A DNA stretch of 37,236 nucleotides from an uncultured Collinsella sp. (GCA_958350755.1 CATWID010000013.1:1-37236), one strand, 5' to 3'. Numbered from the stretch's first letter, positions 22,502-30,630 are shown. Notes: generated by a model not told the origin, from the letters alone. Made by a program: numbers and translations.

Positions 22502-24652
22502 TTAGTACTGGCTCTCGTGCTTGCTAAAGAAGTCGAAGCGCGGGGGCAGCGGCTTTACGCGGTGCTCGCCGGGCTTCTCGCCCAGGCTCTCCACAAACTC
22601 ATCCGTGGAGGCAAAGATGTTATCCCAGCTAAAGAAAGCGACCGGGTCGAAGTCAAAGTACTCGCAGATGAGCTCGCAGCCGGCCGGCACAATACCGTGC
22701 ATCAGGACGGTCGCCACGCGCAGCTCGGTAAAGGCGTCGACGAGGGCCTGCGTCATCGCGGCGTTTGCTGGCTTGCCTTCGAGCTTGTTGGCGGCCTTGG
22801 AAGCGTCGCTCCAGCGCTTGTTGGCGGCGCGCAGGTAGTCGTCGCACACGGCAAGCGCGCGGTGCGTCTCGAACTTGTACATGGCCTGCTCAAAGGCGAG
22901 GGCTGCCTGCTGGGCGGCTTCGACCACGGTGTCAGAAGCGGCACCGGCGGGGATGCAGCCGTTGCGGTAGGGGCTCTCGTCGCCTTCCTTGACGGCGACG
23001 CCGTAGAAGCAGCTGCGGGCCAGACGGTTGAACACGCCGGTCAGCAGCGCGCTCTCCTTAAGGGCCGGGTCGATAACGCGCTTGTCGTCGCAGGCGCGTA
23101 CCTCGTTGCCGTCCTTGTCCTTGCCGGTCACACGCGTGTCGTATGCCTTGGGGCTAAAGCTCACCGGCTTTTCGGATAGGCCGAGCGACAGCCAGTGCGC
23201 GCGCATCTGCTCGCAGGTGTAGTGGTTGAGCAGGTCGTCTGCCGGCGGGGGAGGCGTCTGCGAGGACGAGCTGGCCTTTTTGCCCATGTAGAGCAGGTGG
23301 TAGCAGGCGCTGACGGTGCTCTGCGTGAGGTCCCAGCCCAGGGCCTCCCACATGGCGGTCTGCGCGATGCAGTAGAAATAGATGTTGTCCTGACCGATGA
23401 ACTGGTAAATCTGAGCGTCGTCAGAGCACCACCAGTCGCGCCAGTCGAGCGAGCTGTGCTGGTAGGTGGGTGCGGGCACCTGCGTGGAGTCGGCGGCGGG
23501 CTCGCCCATGAGGGCGGCATCCTGGGCGGCGACGCCCTCGGTCACGCCGGCGGCCTTGGCATCGCGCGCGAGCACGGTACGCGTATAGCTGATGGGCGCC
23601 CACAGGCTCTCGGGCCAGCACCAGCAGGTGACGTCGGAGACGCCATCGACCTCGGGCACCGGAACGCCCCAGTCGATGTTGCCGGTGATGCGGAAGGGCA
23701 CGAGTGCCTTGCCGCTGCGGAAGCGCACGCCACCGTTGGCGAGCACCGCGTGGGCGTCGTCGCGCTCCTTCCAGCTGGGGAAGGTGACGGTAAAGCTGCT
23801 CTTGTTGCCCTCGGGCTCCAGCACGGTGTGCTCGGGGAGCTGGTCCTCGACGGCATCGAAGGCCTCGCGGAACTTGTTCTGGATGTAGAGCTGAGCCGGC
23901 AGCAGCCACTCCTCCATGGTCTTGGAGACCACGGAGCGAACCTGCGGGTTCTGGGCGAGCTTGGCGGTGTAGGTCTTCATAAAGTCGAGGTAGGCCGGCA
24001 GGTCAAAGTAGAGATTGTCGACCGGGCGCAGCTCGGGCACCTCGCCGGTGAGCTGGCTCTTGGGCGCGATGAGCTCCTCGGGCTCAAACTGGTGGCCCAG
24101 ATCGCACTCGTCGGCATAAGCCTTCTCGGACTTGCAGCCCTGGATGGGGCAGCGGCCGATGACCTGGCGGCCGTTGAGGAACGTGCCGGCCTTGGCATCG
24201 TAGAACTGCAGCGTGGAGCGCTTGGAGATGGTGCCCTGCTCGTGCAGGCGCTCGATAATCTCGGCAGTCACCTCGTTGTGGATCTGGGCCGCCGGCTCAA
24301 GGCCCGAGCCGCCGTAGATGTCGCAGCTGATGTTGTAGTTGTTGAGGGTCGCGGCCTGGCGGGAGTGATTGGACTCGACATACTCGCCGATGGACTTGTC
24401 GTAGCCCTCGTTCTCCTTGAGCTTGCGGTAGCTCTCCATGATGGGCGAACCGTAGCAGTCGGTGCCCGAGGTGAAGATGACGTTTTCGCGGCCCAGGCGG
24501 TCGCGCAGGAAGCGGGCGAAGAAGTCGGCCGGGACAAAGACGCCGCCGACGTGGCCAAAGTGCAGACCCTTGTTGCCGTAGGGCTCGCCGGCGGTAACGA
24601 TGGCGCGGCGCGGCCAGCTGGGACGGTCGTTCATGGAGTATTTGGATGCCAT
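22502..24652 (-). CDS. Methionyl-tRNA-synthetase-like class I aminoacyl-tRNA synthetase, KMSKS degenerate
   Basis: The 716-residue protein has the class I Rossmann core with the HIGH motif HFGH (31-34, in GLHFGHVGG). A zinc-knuckle-like insertion (RCPIQGC, then ECDLGHQF) and MetRS-like segments YQFIGQDNIYFY and LLYMGKKASSSSQ follow. In true MetRS the last would read KMSKS. Here it is KKASSSS, which may weaken or change amino acid activation. The C-terminal helical domain resembles the anticodon-binding helices. ATG 24652 follows GAAGGAG. Whether it charges tRNA-Met or is a paralogue is open. The coding frame is intact and well used. Confidence 0.82.
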   Translation of the reverse strand: MASKYSMNDRPSWPRRAIVTAGEPYGNKGLHFGHVGGVFVPADFFARFLRDRLGRENVIFTSGTDCYGSPIMESYRKLKENEGYDKSIGEYVESNHSRQAATLNNYNISCDIYGGSGLEPAAQIHNEVTAEIIERLHEQGTISKRSTLQFYDAKAGTFLNGRQVIGRCPIQGCKSEKAYADECDLGHQFEPEELIAPKSQLTGEVPELRPVDNLYFDLPAYLDFMKTYTAKLAQNPQVRSVVSKTMEEWLLPAQLYIQNKFREAFDAVEDQLPEHTVLEPEGNKSSFTVTFPSWKERDDAHAVLANGGVRFRSGKALVPFRITGNIDWGVPVPEVDGVSDVTCWCWPESLWAPISYTRTVLARDAKAAGVTEGVAAQDAALMGEPAADSTQVPAPTYQHSSLDWRDWWCSDDAQIYQFIGQDNIYFYCIAQTAMWEALGWDLTQSTVSACYHLLYMGKKASSSSQTPPPPADDLLNHYTCEQMRAHWLSLGLSEKPVSFSPKAYDTRVTGKDKDGNEVRACDDKRVIDPALKESALLTGVFNRLARSCFYGVAVKEGDESPYRNGCIPAGAASDTVVEAAQQAALAFEQAMYKFETHRALAVCDDYLRAANKRWSDASKAANKLEGKPANAAMTQALVDAFTELRVATVLMHGIVPAGCELICEYFDFDPVAFFSWDNIFASTDEFVESLGEKPGEHRVKPLPPRFDFFSKHESQY

Positions 24653-24785
24653 GGGACTCCTTCGCATATAGGTAAGAGCGCGGCCGGGCACGGGGTTCGG
24701 CGGCGCGGTGGTCAATTCGTGCATATCGTTCGACATTATCGCACATGCGGGCGGGTGCGTGGCAGGGGCGCTATCCTAAGATGCT

Positions 24786-25352
24786 ATGAATGAGATTTCC
24801 AACATACATGCGTTTGAGGACGAGGTTTTTCTGCACGCTTGCTTCGTGTGGGGGATGGCCGTGATCGCGGTGTTTGCCGTGTGCCTGGTGCCGGTGTTTA
24901 TGCTGTTGGGCGGGCCTGCGGACTTGGACGCGGCTGAGGCGGGCGGCTGGACCACCGTCGTGGGCTGGATGGTCGGTGTGGCTGCGGTTTCTGCAGCGTC
25001 GTTTGCCGTGCACGAGCTGGTGCATGCGGTGTTTTTTAAGCTGCTGGCGCCTGCGGGCGCGCATGTGACCTTTGGCGCGAATCGTGAGACGGCGATGATC
25101 TATGCCTGCGCCGAGGGCGTCGTGTATTCGCGTCGGCGGTACATGGCGGTTTGCCTGGCGCCGACGGTTGTTTTGACGGTGGCGTTTGCCCTGGGGTTTG
25201 CGTTCTCGGGCTATCCGCTGCTGTGCTACCTGGCGGCTGGTCTGCACTTGTCGGGCTGCGTGGGCGATTGGTATTACGTGCGGACCATCCTGCGCGACCG
25301 CCGCATTGTCGCCTGCGAGGATACGTCCTTTGGCGTGCGCTTTTTCGGGTGA
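24786..25352 (+). CDS. DUF3267-family membrane metalloprotease-like protein
   Basis: The 188-residue protein has about four membrane helices and the zincin motif HELVH in SFAVHELVHAVFFKLL, as in the DUF3267 (putative zincin peptidase) family. Such proteins are thought to be intramembrane metalloproteases, but substrates are unknown. No strong ribosome site precedes ATG 24786. A TATCCT hexamer about 9 bases upstream could make a near-leaderless transcript. Its stop codon lies 10 bases before the queH start, so it forms an operon with queH and perhaps queA. Confidence 0.8.
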   Translation: MNEISNIHAFEDEVFLHACFVWGMAVIAVFAVCLVPVFMLLGGPADLDAAEAGGWTTVVGWMVGVAAVSAASFAVHELVHAVFFKLLAPAGAHVTFGANRETAMIYACAEGVVYSRRRYMAVCLAPTVVLTVAFALGFAFSGYPLLCYLAAGLHLSGCVGDWYYVRTILRDRRIVACEDTSFGVRFFG

Positions 25353-25362
25353 GGAGATGTTG

Positions 25363-25938
25363 ATGAGGCCGTTGTTGTTGCACGCTTGCTGTGCGCCGTG
25401 CTCACTTGAGCCGGTTCGCTTGCTGCGCGAAGAGGGGTTTGAACCCACGATTTGCTGGACCAACCCCAATATTCAGCCGCGCGATGAATGGCAGCGCCGC
25501 TTGGACGAGCTACGCCGGTGGTGTGCCGATGGCGACATCGAGCTCATCGAAGCGGGGGAGGACCGCGAGCGCTGGGAGGCCGGCGTGGCCCCGCTGGGCG
25601 CCGATCGACCCCGTCGCTGTCGCGCGTGCTATGCCCTGCGCTTGGCCGAGGCGTGCCGCGTGGCCCAGGAGCGCGGGTTTGAGTTTGTGGGCACGACGCT
25701 CGCCGTCTCGCCGTATCAGCTGTTCGATACCTGCAATGATGTTTTGGAGCGTCTGGCTGCCGCCCGCGGTCTCACCCCGGTGATTCGCGATTTTCGCCCG
25801 TATTATCCCGAGGCCACGCGCCGTTCGCGTGAGCTGGGCATGTATCGGCAGAATTACTGCGGCTGCCGTTTCTCGGCGGTCGAGGCGGCCATGGATCGCG
25901 CCCGCATCCGCGACGAGCGCAAAGCCGCCAAAAAGTAG
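25363..25938 (+). CDS. queH: Epoxyqueuosine reductase QueH
   Basis: The 191-residue protein matches QueH (formerly DUF208), which reduces epoxyqueuosine in tRNA to queuosine. It is a non-homologous alternative to the cobalamin-dependent QueG. Cys pairs are present at C9/C10 (LHACCAPCS), C86/C89 (RCRACY) and C166/C168 (NYCGCRF), as expected for the Fe-S cluster and redox site. ATG 25363 is 6 bases after GAGGAG. An ATG at 25357 directly abuts that site and is rejected. It sits just upstream of queA, and tgt lies 5 kb further on. Confidence 0.92.
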   Translation: MRPLLLHACCAPCSLEPVRLLREEGFEPTICWTNPNIQPRDEWQRRLDELRRWCADGDIELIEAGEDRERWEAGVAPLGADRPRRCRACYALRLAEACRVAQERGFEFVGTTLAVSPYQLFDTCNDVLERLAAARGLTPVIRDFRPYYPEATRRSRELGMYRQNYCGCRFSAVEAAMDRARIRDERKAAKK

Positions 25939-26002
25939 TTCGTTTGGGACGTCAGCCTGCTAGGATGTAGGGCGGACTTTAGCTATATAAGGAGAATCCG
26001 AC

Positions 26003-27220
26003 GTGTCTATGCGTACCGATGATTTTGACTACAACCTTCCCGAGGAACTGATCGCCCAGGCTCCCGCCGAGCCGCGCGACTCCTGCCGCCTGCTGGTGGT
26101 GGATCGCAAGGGCTCCCAGGCGGGAACGCCGCTGGAGCATGGCGGCACCGTTGAGCACCGCATCTTCCGCGACATCATCGACTATATCGAGCCGGGCGAC
26201 GTGCTCGTCATCAACAAGACGCGCGTGATGCCGGCCCGCCTGATCGGTCGCAAATCGGGCTCGGGTGGCGTGGTCGAGACGCTGCTGCTCAAGCGCCGCG
26301 AGGATGTGGATCCGCTCGGCCATGTGTGGGAGTGCCTGGTCAAGCCGGGCAAGCGCCTGAAGCCCGGTGCTCAGATTGAGTATCGCGCCGGTGGCGCCCA
26401 TGCGCCCGAGGGGGCTCCCGTGGTGCTGACGGCCGAGGTCATCGACTTTGTCACCGATAGCCGCGGTGGCCGTCTGGTGCGCTTTGAGCCGGCCGGTTGC
26501 AATGCCGCCGGCGACCCGCGCACGCTCGACGAGGCCATCCATGCGGCCGGCCACGTGCCGCTGCCGCCCTACATTACCGATTACGAGGGCGACCCCGAGA
26601 AGTACCAGACCGTCTACGCCATGAAGGAGGAGCACTCGGCTGCCGCTCCTACGGCGGGTCTGCACTTTACTCCCGAGCTCATGGCCGCTATCGAGGCCAA
26701 GGGCGCGAAGTTTGCCGCCGTCGAGCTCGAGGTGGGCATCGATACCTTCCGCTTGGTGGAGGAGGACGACCCTACGCAGCACGTCATGCACACCGAGCGC
26801 TACCACGTGTCGCAGGAGGTTATCGACGCCGTGCATAAGGCGAAGGCCGAGGGTCATCGTGTGATCGCCGTCGGCACCACCGCGGTGCGCTCGCTCGAGA
26901 GTGCGTTTGACGCGGACGCGCCGGTGTCCGATCCGGCTGTGACGGCGCGCTATTTTGAAGGCCGCGAGGACGGTGCCGACACGCTCGGCCGCGGCGACAT
27001 CGTGGCGCGCGAGAACGCCACGACGCAGCTTTACCTCATGCCCGGCTCGACCTATCACGTGGTCGACGCGCTGATCACGAACTTCCACGTGCCGCGCTCC
27101 ACGCTCATGATGCTCGTAAGCGCGCTTGCCACCCGCGACCAGATCATGGATGCCTATGCCGCCGCCATCGAGGAGCGCTACCGCTTCTTCAGCTTCGGCG
27201 ACGCGATGCTCATTTGTTAG
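26003..27220 (+). CDS. queA: S-adenosylmethionine:tRNA ribosyltransferase-isomerase QueA
   Basis: The 405-residue protein is QueA. It transfers and isomerises the ribose of SAM onto preQ1 in tRNA to give epoxyqueuosine. Landmarks are the N-terminal DYNLPEELIAQ, INKTRVMPARLIG, PLPPYI, the block SAAAPTAGLHFT, and FHVPRSTLMMLVSA near the end. GTG 26003 is chosen, because AAGGAG (25989-25994) is 8 bases before it and ATG 26009 would be 14 away. It is 64 bases after queH. Its stop codon abuts the structured repeat element that follows. Confidence 0.95.
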   Translation: MSMRTDDFDYNLPEELIAQAPAEPRDSCRLLVVDRKGSQAGTPLEHGGTVEHRIFRDIIDYIEPGDVLVINKTRVMPARLIGRKSGSGGVVETLLLKRREDVDPLGHVWECLVKPGKRLKPGAQIEYRAGGAHAPEGAPVVLTAEVIDFVTDSRGGRLVRFEPAGCNAAGDPRTLDEAIHAAGHVPLPPYITDYEGDPEKYQTVYAMKEEHSAAAPTAGLHFTPELMAAIEAKGAKFAAVELEVGIDTFRLVEEDDPTQHVMHTERYHVSQEVIDAVHKAKAEGHRVIAVGTTAVRSLESAFDADAPVSDPAVTARYFEGREDGADTLGRGDIVARENATTQLYLMPGSTYHVVDALITNFHVPRSTLMMLVSALATRDQIMDAYAAAIEERYRFFSFGDAMLIC

Positions 27221-27383
27221 TTACGCGGTTCTACGAACCGCGTAACCAGTTGACGCTGCAAACGCCCCTAAGCGGCAATCTGACGTTCAATCGTCGGGCA
27301 TGACCAGAAGGTCAATGCCCTCCTCTTTCACGTCACCTTGCTCGCTTAGGGGCGTTTTCGCTGACTTTGCCAAAGCATCGGCA
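27220..27383. ncRNA. Structured element, copy A (candidate noncoding RNA or structured repeat)
   Basis: Three stems are visible. P1 is a perfect 11-bp hairpin (27220-27230 with 27236-27246). P2 is a perfect 15-bp closing stem (AAACGCCCCTAAGCG, 27260-27274, with 27343-27357). P3 is an inner hairpin (27296-27320) with GACCAGAAGGTCA at its tip. A second copy at 30442-30616 has the same layout with different stem sequences, conserved single-stranded blocks CAATCTG and CGTTCAAT, and the conserved tail GCTGAC-TTGCCAAA--ATCGGC. The change of paired bases together supports an RNA or DNA structure. It may belong to a known Collinsella RNA motif. I cannot check. Confidence 0.7.
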
Positions 27384-27527
27384 GGTACTCATTGGGGACG
27401 TACTTAAATGAGTGCCTGCAGAATGAGAGTGGATAATCTCTCGTTTTAGGCGTGTTTCTTCGTCAAAAGTGGGAGATTATCCACTCTCATTAGGTGGCAC
27501 TTGGGGACGTTCCTTATGTGCCGGCAC
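27384..27527. repeat. Palindromic repeat cluster, copy A (GGGGACGT hairpins and GGATAATCTC inverted repeat)
   Basis: A hairpin with loop GGGGACGTACTTA is closed by GGTACTCATT and AATGAGTGCC (27384-27416). Next is a perfect 19-bp inverted repeat AATGAGAGTGGATAATCTC (27422-27440 with 27473-27491). Then comes a hairpin GGCAC/GTGCC (27496-27522) with the loop TTGGGGACGTTCCTTAT, and a further GGCAC-CTGGGGACAGTCC start. The loop is kept while the stems vary, as in REP-type repeats. The cluster recurs at 30631-30735. Confidence 0.65.
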
Positions 27528-27560
27528 CTGGGGACAGTCCTTGTAATCGTTGGGGAGTGG

Positions 27561-29345
27561 TTACTTGCTCGCGAACAGCCAGATCAAGATGATCACGAGA
27601 ACTACGGCAACGATGCAGACGATGGCGCCGGTGAATTTGATGCGTGAGTCGCGGGTACGTTCGCGCACCGCGTCCTCGGTGGCCTCGAGCTGGGCGACTT
27701 CTCGCTCGGTCTCGGCGTGTTCGGCTTTGTCTCGGGCCAAGGATCCTGCAAGCGACTCAGTGATCTCTGGGTGGTCGTGCACTTCGGTCGCCTGTTCGAT
27801 GATCGACTGCGCATGTGCGGCATCTGCTTGGGCGTTGGCGATGCTCTGCTCCTGGTCGCGGCGTGCCATGTCCTCGGCAGTGATCTTCTCGCGCAGTTCG
27901 CGCTGACGAGTCGCGGCGGCTGTCTTCGCCGTCTGCAGCTCGTCGCGCGCGGCATCGGCTTCGGTCGTCACGGCTTGGTGCGCGCGTTTTGCGTCGGCGA
28001 TAGGGGCTTGAGCCTGCTCGACGGCCTGCTCGGCTGCGGCAAGCGAGTGCTCAAGGTCGGCGGTGATGCGCGGGACATCTTCTTCGGCTTTACGCAGGGC
28101 ATCTGCCGTGTCGGAAATCTGCATCGAGAGCTCGCTGGTGCGCACCGTATAGTTGGCGGGATTTGCCGAGGGATTGCGTTGCAGCTCGGCATACTCATGG
28201 CGCAGCGTCTCGAGCTGGGCGCGCGTGGCGTCGACGGTTTGTTGTGCGGCCGCAATGCCGGCGTCTCGCTCGGCCTTCACCTTGTCGCGGATGCGCTTGG
28301 AATCCTCAAGACGTCGAACGAGGCGGTTGCCGGTCTCGCGAGAGCTCGCCTCGCGGGCCTCCACGGCGTCGAGCGCGGCCTTCAGGCGGAGCTCAGTCGC
28401 GTCATCCTCTGTCTTCATTTGTTCGAGCTGACCATTGAGCTCTGTCGCTTTGGCGGCGTGGGCATCACGGTCAATCTCGGCTGCCGCAGCGGTCTTTTGC
28501 GCTGTGGCGATCGCCTGACGCTGGTCGGCGACGATCTGGTCGTAGCGGCCTGCGATATCCTGGCGCGTCTCGAGTTCCTCGGCCTGATCGGCAATGCGCT
28601 GCTCAAGTTCGGCCAGGTGGGCGCGGGCATCGGCAAGTGCCTTTTTCGCGGCGTTCATCTCGCGCATGGCCGAGGCGCCCTGGGCGATAAAGGTGCCCAC
28701 GGCGTTCGCAGTGTTCGAGACAGCGGTCCCCAGATCGCGGCTCGCGGCGGAGGAGTGCGGGGCGGTCGGGCGAGCGGTGTCGGCAGCGTCCGCATCGGCA
28801 GCCTGCGGCACGGCGATATTGCCGGTACCGCCCTCGATCACAGAAAAGCCTGCTGCGTGCGGGTCGACCGCATCGGCGCCAATCGTGGGATGCTCGAGCT
28901 GCAGAAACGAGGGCATGGTGCTGCCCTGGTCGGCAACCGGAGTCTCGCCGGGTACAAAGGTCGAGGCCGCCTCGGCGGCCTCCTCTTCCTCGGCGTCAAC
29001 GTCAGCGTCGGCCACGGCGTCTTTCATCGCTTTGACGGCATCCATCATGGAGTCCATGACGGCGTCGAGCTCTTCTTCCGAAGACACCTCGATGGGGCCC
29101 GCTGCCTGTACCGCGGGCTTCGCATCGGGCTCGGCGCCACCCGGTTCCGACTGCTCGCCTTCGCCTTGCTCGACAGTATCATCTGCGTCTGTGGCCTTAT
29201 CTGCGGTGGCGTGCACATCTTCGTCGGATGCATCGGCTGATACATTCGCGGGCGCATCGGCGCAGGTAGGAGTGTCGCAGCCGTCGATGGCGTCTGCGGA
29301 ATCATCAATATGCTGTTGAGTCTGGGGGTCCAGCTCGTCTGTCAT
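27561..29345 (-). CDS. Long coiled-coil protein with C-terminal membrane anchor, function unknown
   Basis: The 594-residue protein has an acidic, low-complexity N-terminal third. A long Ala/Glu/Arg-rich coiled coil spans about residues 215-555. One membrane helix sits at the very C-terminus (FTGAIVCIVAVVLVIILIWLF), so it is tail-anchored with the coil in the cytoplasm. ATG 29345 (MTDELDPQ) was chosen because GAGGAG is 9 bases away. ATG 29351 is only 3 bases from it. No catalytic domain was found. It could be a scaffold or septum- or envelope-organising protein, but this is unsupported. Confidence 0.8.
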   Translation of the reverse strand: MTDELDPQTQQHIDDSADAIDGCDTPTCADAPANVSADASDEDVHATADKATDADDTVEQGEGEQSEPGGAEPDAKPAVQAAGPIEVSSEEELDAVMDSMMDAVKAMKDAVADADVDAEEEEAAEAASTFVPGETPVADQGSTMPSFLQLEHPTIGADAVDPHAAGFSVIEGGTGNIAVPQAADADAADTARPTAPHSSAASRDLGTAVSNTANAVGTFIAQGASAMREMNAAKKALADARAHLAELEQRIADQAEELETRQDIAGRYDQIVADQRQAIATAQKTAAAAEIDRDAHAAKATELNGQLEQMKTEDDATELRLKAALDAVEAREASSRETGNRLVRRLEDSKRIRDKVKAERDAGIAAAQQTVDATRAQLETLRHEYAELQRNPSANPANYTVRTSELSMQISDTADALRKAEEDVPRITADLEHSLAAAEQAVEQAQAPIADAKRAHQAVTTEADAARDELQTAKTAAATRQRELREKITAEDMARRDQEQSIANAQADAAHAQSIIEQATEVHDHPEITESLAGSLARDKAEHAETEREVAQLEATEDAVRERTRDSRIKFTGAIVCIVAVVLVIILIWLFASK

Positions 29346-29639
29346 AGGCATGTGCTCCTCATCGTTGTTTGTCACCCTATGATAAAGTCTCGCGCCGACA
29401 TCCCGCGCGCTGCAGCAAAGTTTCAAAACGTGTTCGATGGCTCGCGTCGATAGCAAAAACTCGGCCACTTTATCCAGTTTGTACTTGACAATCCCTTCGC
29501 CGAAAGACGTTATGCCGTTCGCCTGCCGAGGCCTTTTCTTTTCACTTGAACCCGTTAAAGTTGCATTTCAGCTTTTGTCGCGTTTATTTGGATGCGCGCA
29601 GTCGGCGGGTGCGCCCGTCGCGATTTGAAAGGACTTTAT
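29346..29639. promoter_or_regulatory. Divergent intergenic region before the dehydrogenase gene
   Basis: About 290 bases. A perfect TTGACA at 29485-29490 points towards the dehydrogenase gene, with a weak CGTTAT 17 bases on. No palindrome or RNA element stands out. Confidence 0.4.
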
Positions 29640-30440
29640 ATGGGACTTTTCACTGGTAAGACCGTGATCGTCACCGGCGGTGGCAAGGCCACGCTCAAGG
29701 ACGGCTCCGCTGGCTCCATCGGCTACGGTATCGATATCGCTTTTGCCAAGGAGGGCGCAAACCTCGTCATTACCGGCCGCAACGTTGCCAAGCTCGAGGC
29801 TGCCAAGGAATCCCTCGAGGCCGAGTACGGCGTCAAGGTTCTGCCTGTTCAGGCCGATGTCTCGGCTGGTCAGGACAACGAGGCCGTCGTCCAGAACGTC
29901 ATCGACAAGGCTATTGAGGAGTTCGGCCGCATCGACGCCGTCGTCAACAACGCTCAGGCCAGCGCTTCGGGCGTGACCATCGCCGACCACACCATGGACC
30001 AGTTCAACCTCGCCATTTACTCCGGTCTGTATGCCACCTACCTGTACATGCAGAAGGCCTACCCGCACCTGAAGGAGACCAAGGGCTCCGTGGTCAACTT
30101 TGCTTCGGGCGCCGGCCTGTTTGGCAACTATGGCCAGTGCAGCTACGCCGCTGCCAAGGAGGGCATCCGCGGTCTGACCCGCGTCGCTGCCAACGAGTGG
30201 GGCAAGGACGGCATCAACGTCAATATCGTTTGCCCGCTTGCTTGGACCGCTGCGCTCGAGAACTTCCAGGATGCCTATCCCGAGGCGTTCAAGGCCAACG
30301 TCCACATGCCGCCGGCTGGCCACTACGGCGACGTCGAGAAGGAAATCGGCCGCGTTGTCGTTCAGCTCTGCGGTCCCGACTTTAAGTATATGAACGGCGA
30401 GACCGTCACCCTCGAGGGTGGCATGGGCCAGCGTCCTTAG
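29640..30440 (+). CDS. Short-chain dehydrogenase, 12-alpha-hydroxysteroid dehydrogenase-like
   Basis: The 266-residue SDR has the cofactor motif VTGGGKATLKDGSAGSIGYG (residues 11-30), with a short insert before the GxG end. NNAQAS follows at 103-108, and the catalytic Ser156, Tyr169 and Lys173 are in FASGAG and YAAAK. Blocks NNAQASASG, YSGLYAT, FASGAGLFGN, AAAKEGIRGL, EWGKDGINVN and GETVTLEGGMGQRP closely resemble bile-acid 12-alpha-HSDHs of Clostridium scindens and Eggerthella as I remember them. Those oxidise the 12-alpha hydroxyl of cholate or deoxycholate with NADP. I infer the same activity. Substrate and cofactor are not proven. AAAGGAC precedes ATG 29640. Confidence 0.85.
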   Translation: MGLFTGKTVIVTGGGKATLKDGSAGSIGYGIDIAFAKEGANLVITGRNVAKLEAAKESLEAEYGVKVLPVQADVSAGQDNEAVVQNVIDKAIEEFGRIDAVVNNAQASASGVTIADHTMDQFNLAIYSGLYATYLYMQKAYPHLKETKGSVVNFASGAGLFGNYGQCSYAAAKEGIRGLTRVAANEWGKDGINVNIVCPLAWTAALENFQDAYPEAFKANVHMPPAGHYGDVEKEIGRVVVQLCGPDFKYMNGETVTLEGGMGQRP

Positions 30441-30441
30441 G

Positions 30442-30616
30442 GGTTCCGCCGTTCTACCGAACGGCGGACCGGCCGACGCTGCGCGGGCCGCATTTGGACA
30501 ATCTGCCGTTCAATTTCAAGGGCGCGACCAGAAGGTCAGCGCCCTTTCATTTCACGGCACCTTGTCTCAAATGCGACCCGCTCGCTGACGTTGCCAAAAT
30601 ATCGGCGTTGCCGTGG
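30442..30616. ncRNA. Structured element, copy B (candidate noncoding RNA or structured repeat)
   Basis: It has the same layout as copy A. P1 is a 10-bp hairpin (TCCGCCGTTC, 30445-30454, with 30459-30468). P2 pairs GCGGGCCGCATTTG (30483-30496) with CAAATGCGACCCGC (30568-30581), with one mismatch. P3 is a hairpin (30518-30546) tipped by GACCAGAAGGTCA. Stem bases differ from copy A on both sides, so pairing is kept. Single-stranded blocks CAATCTG, CGTTCAAT, TTTCACGG-CACCTTG and the tail are shared. It follows the dehydrogenase stop codon almost directly. Confidence 0.7.
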
Positions 30617-30630
30617 CTGGTAAATAGCTC

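Noticed and set aside
21587..23179. 530-codon plus-strand frame opposite the methyltransferase and MetRS-like genes
   Set aside because: It crosses two real minus-strand genes with clear motifs and has no family features.
23195..24793. 532-codon plus-strand frame opposite the MetRS-like gene
   Set aside because: Antisense shadow. The composition is Gly/Val/Leu/Ala-biased without motifs.
27384..27527. Possible CRISPR array from the repeated GGGGAC blocks
   Set aside because: Units are not evenly spaced, have no unique spacers, and lie as hairpins beside longer palindromes. There are no cas genes.
27717..29240. 507-codon plus-strand frame opposite the coiled-coil gene
   Set aside because: Antisense shadow. 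The coiled-coil product has a coherent heptad pattern, a membrane anchor and a ribosome site.
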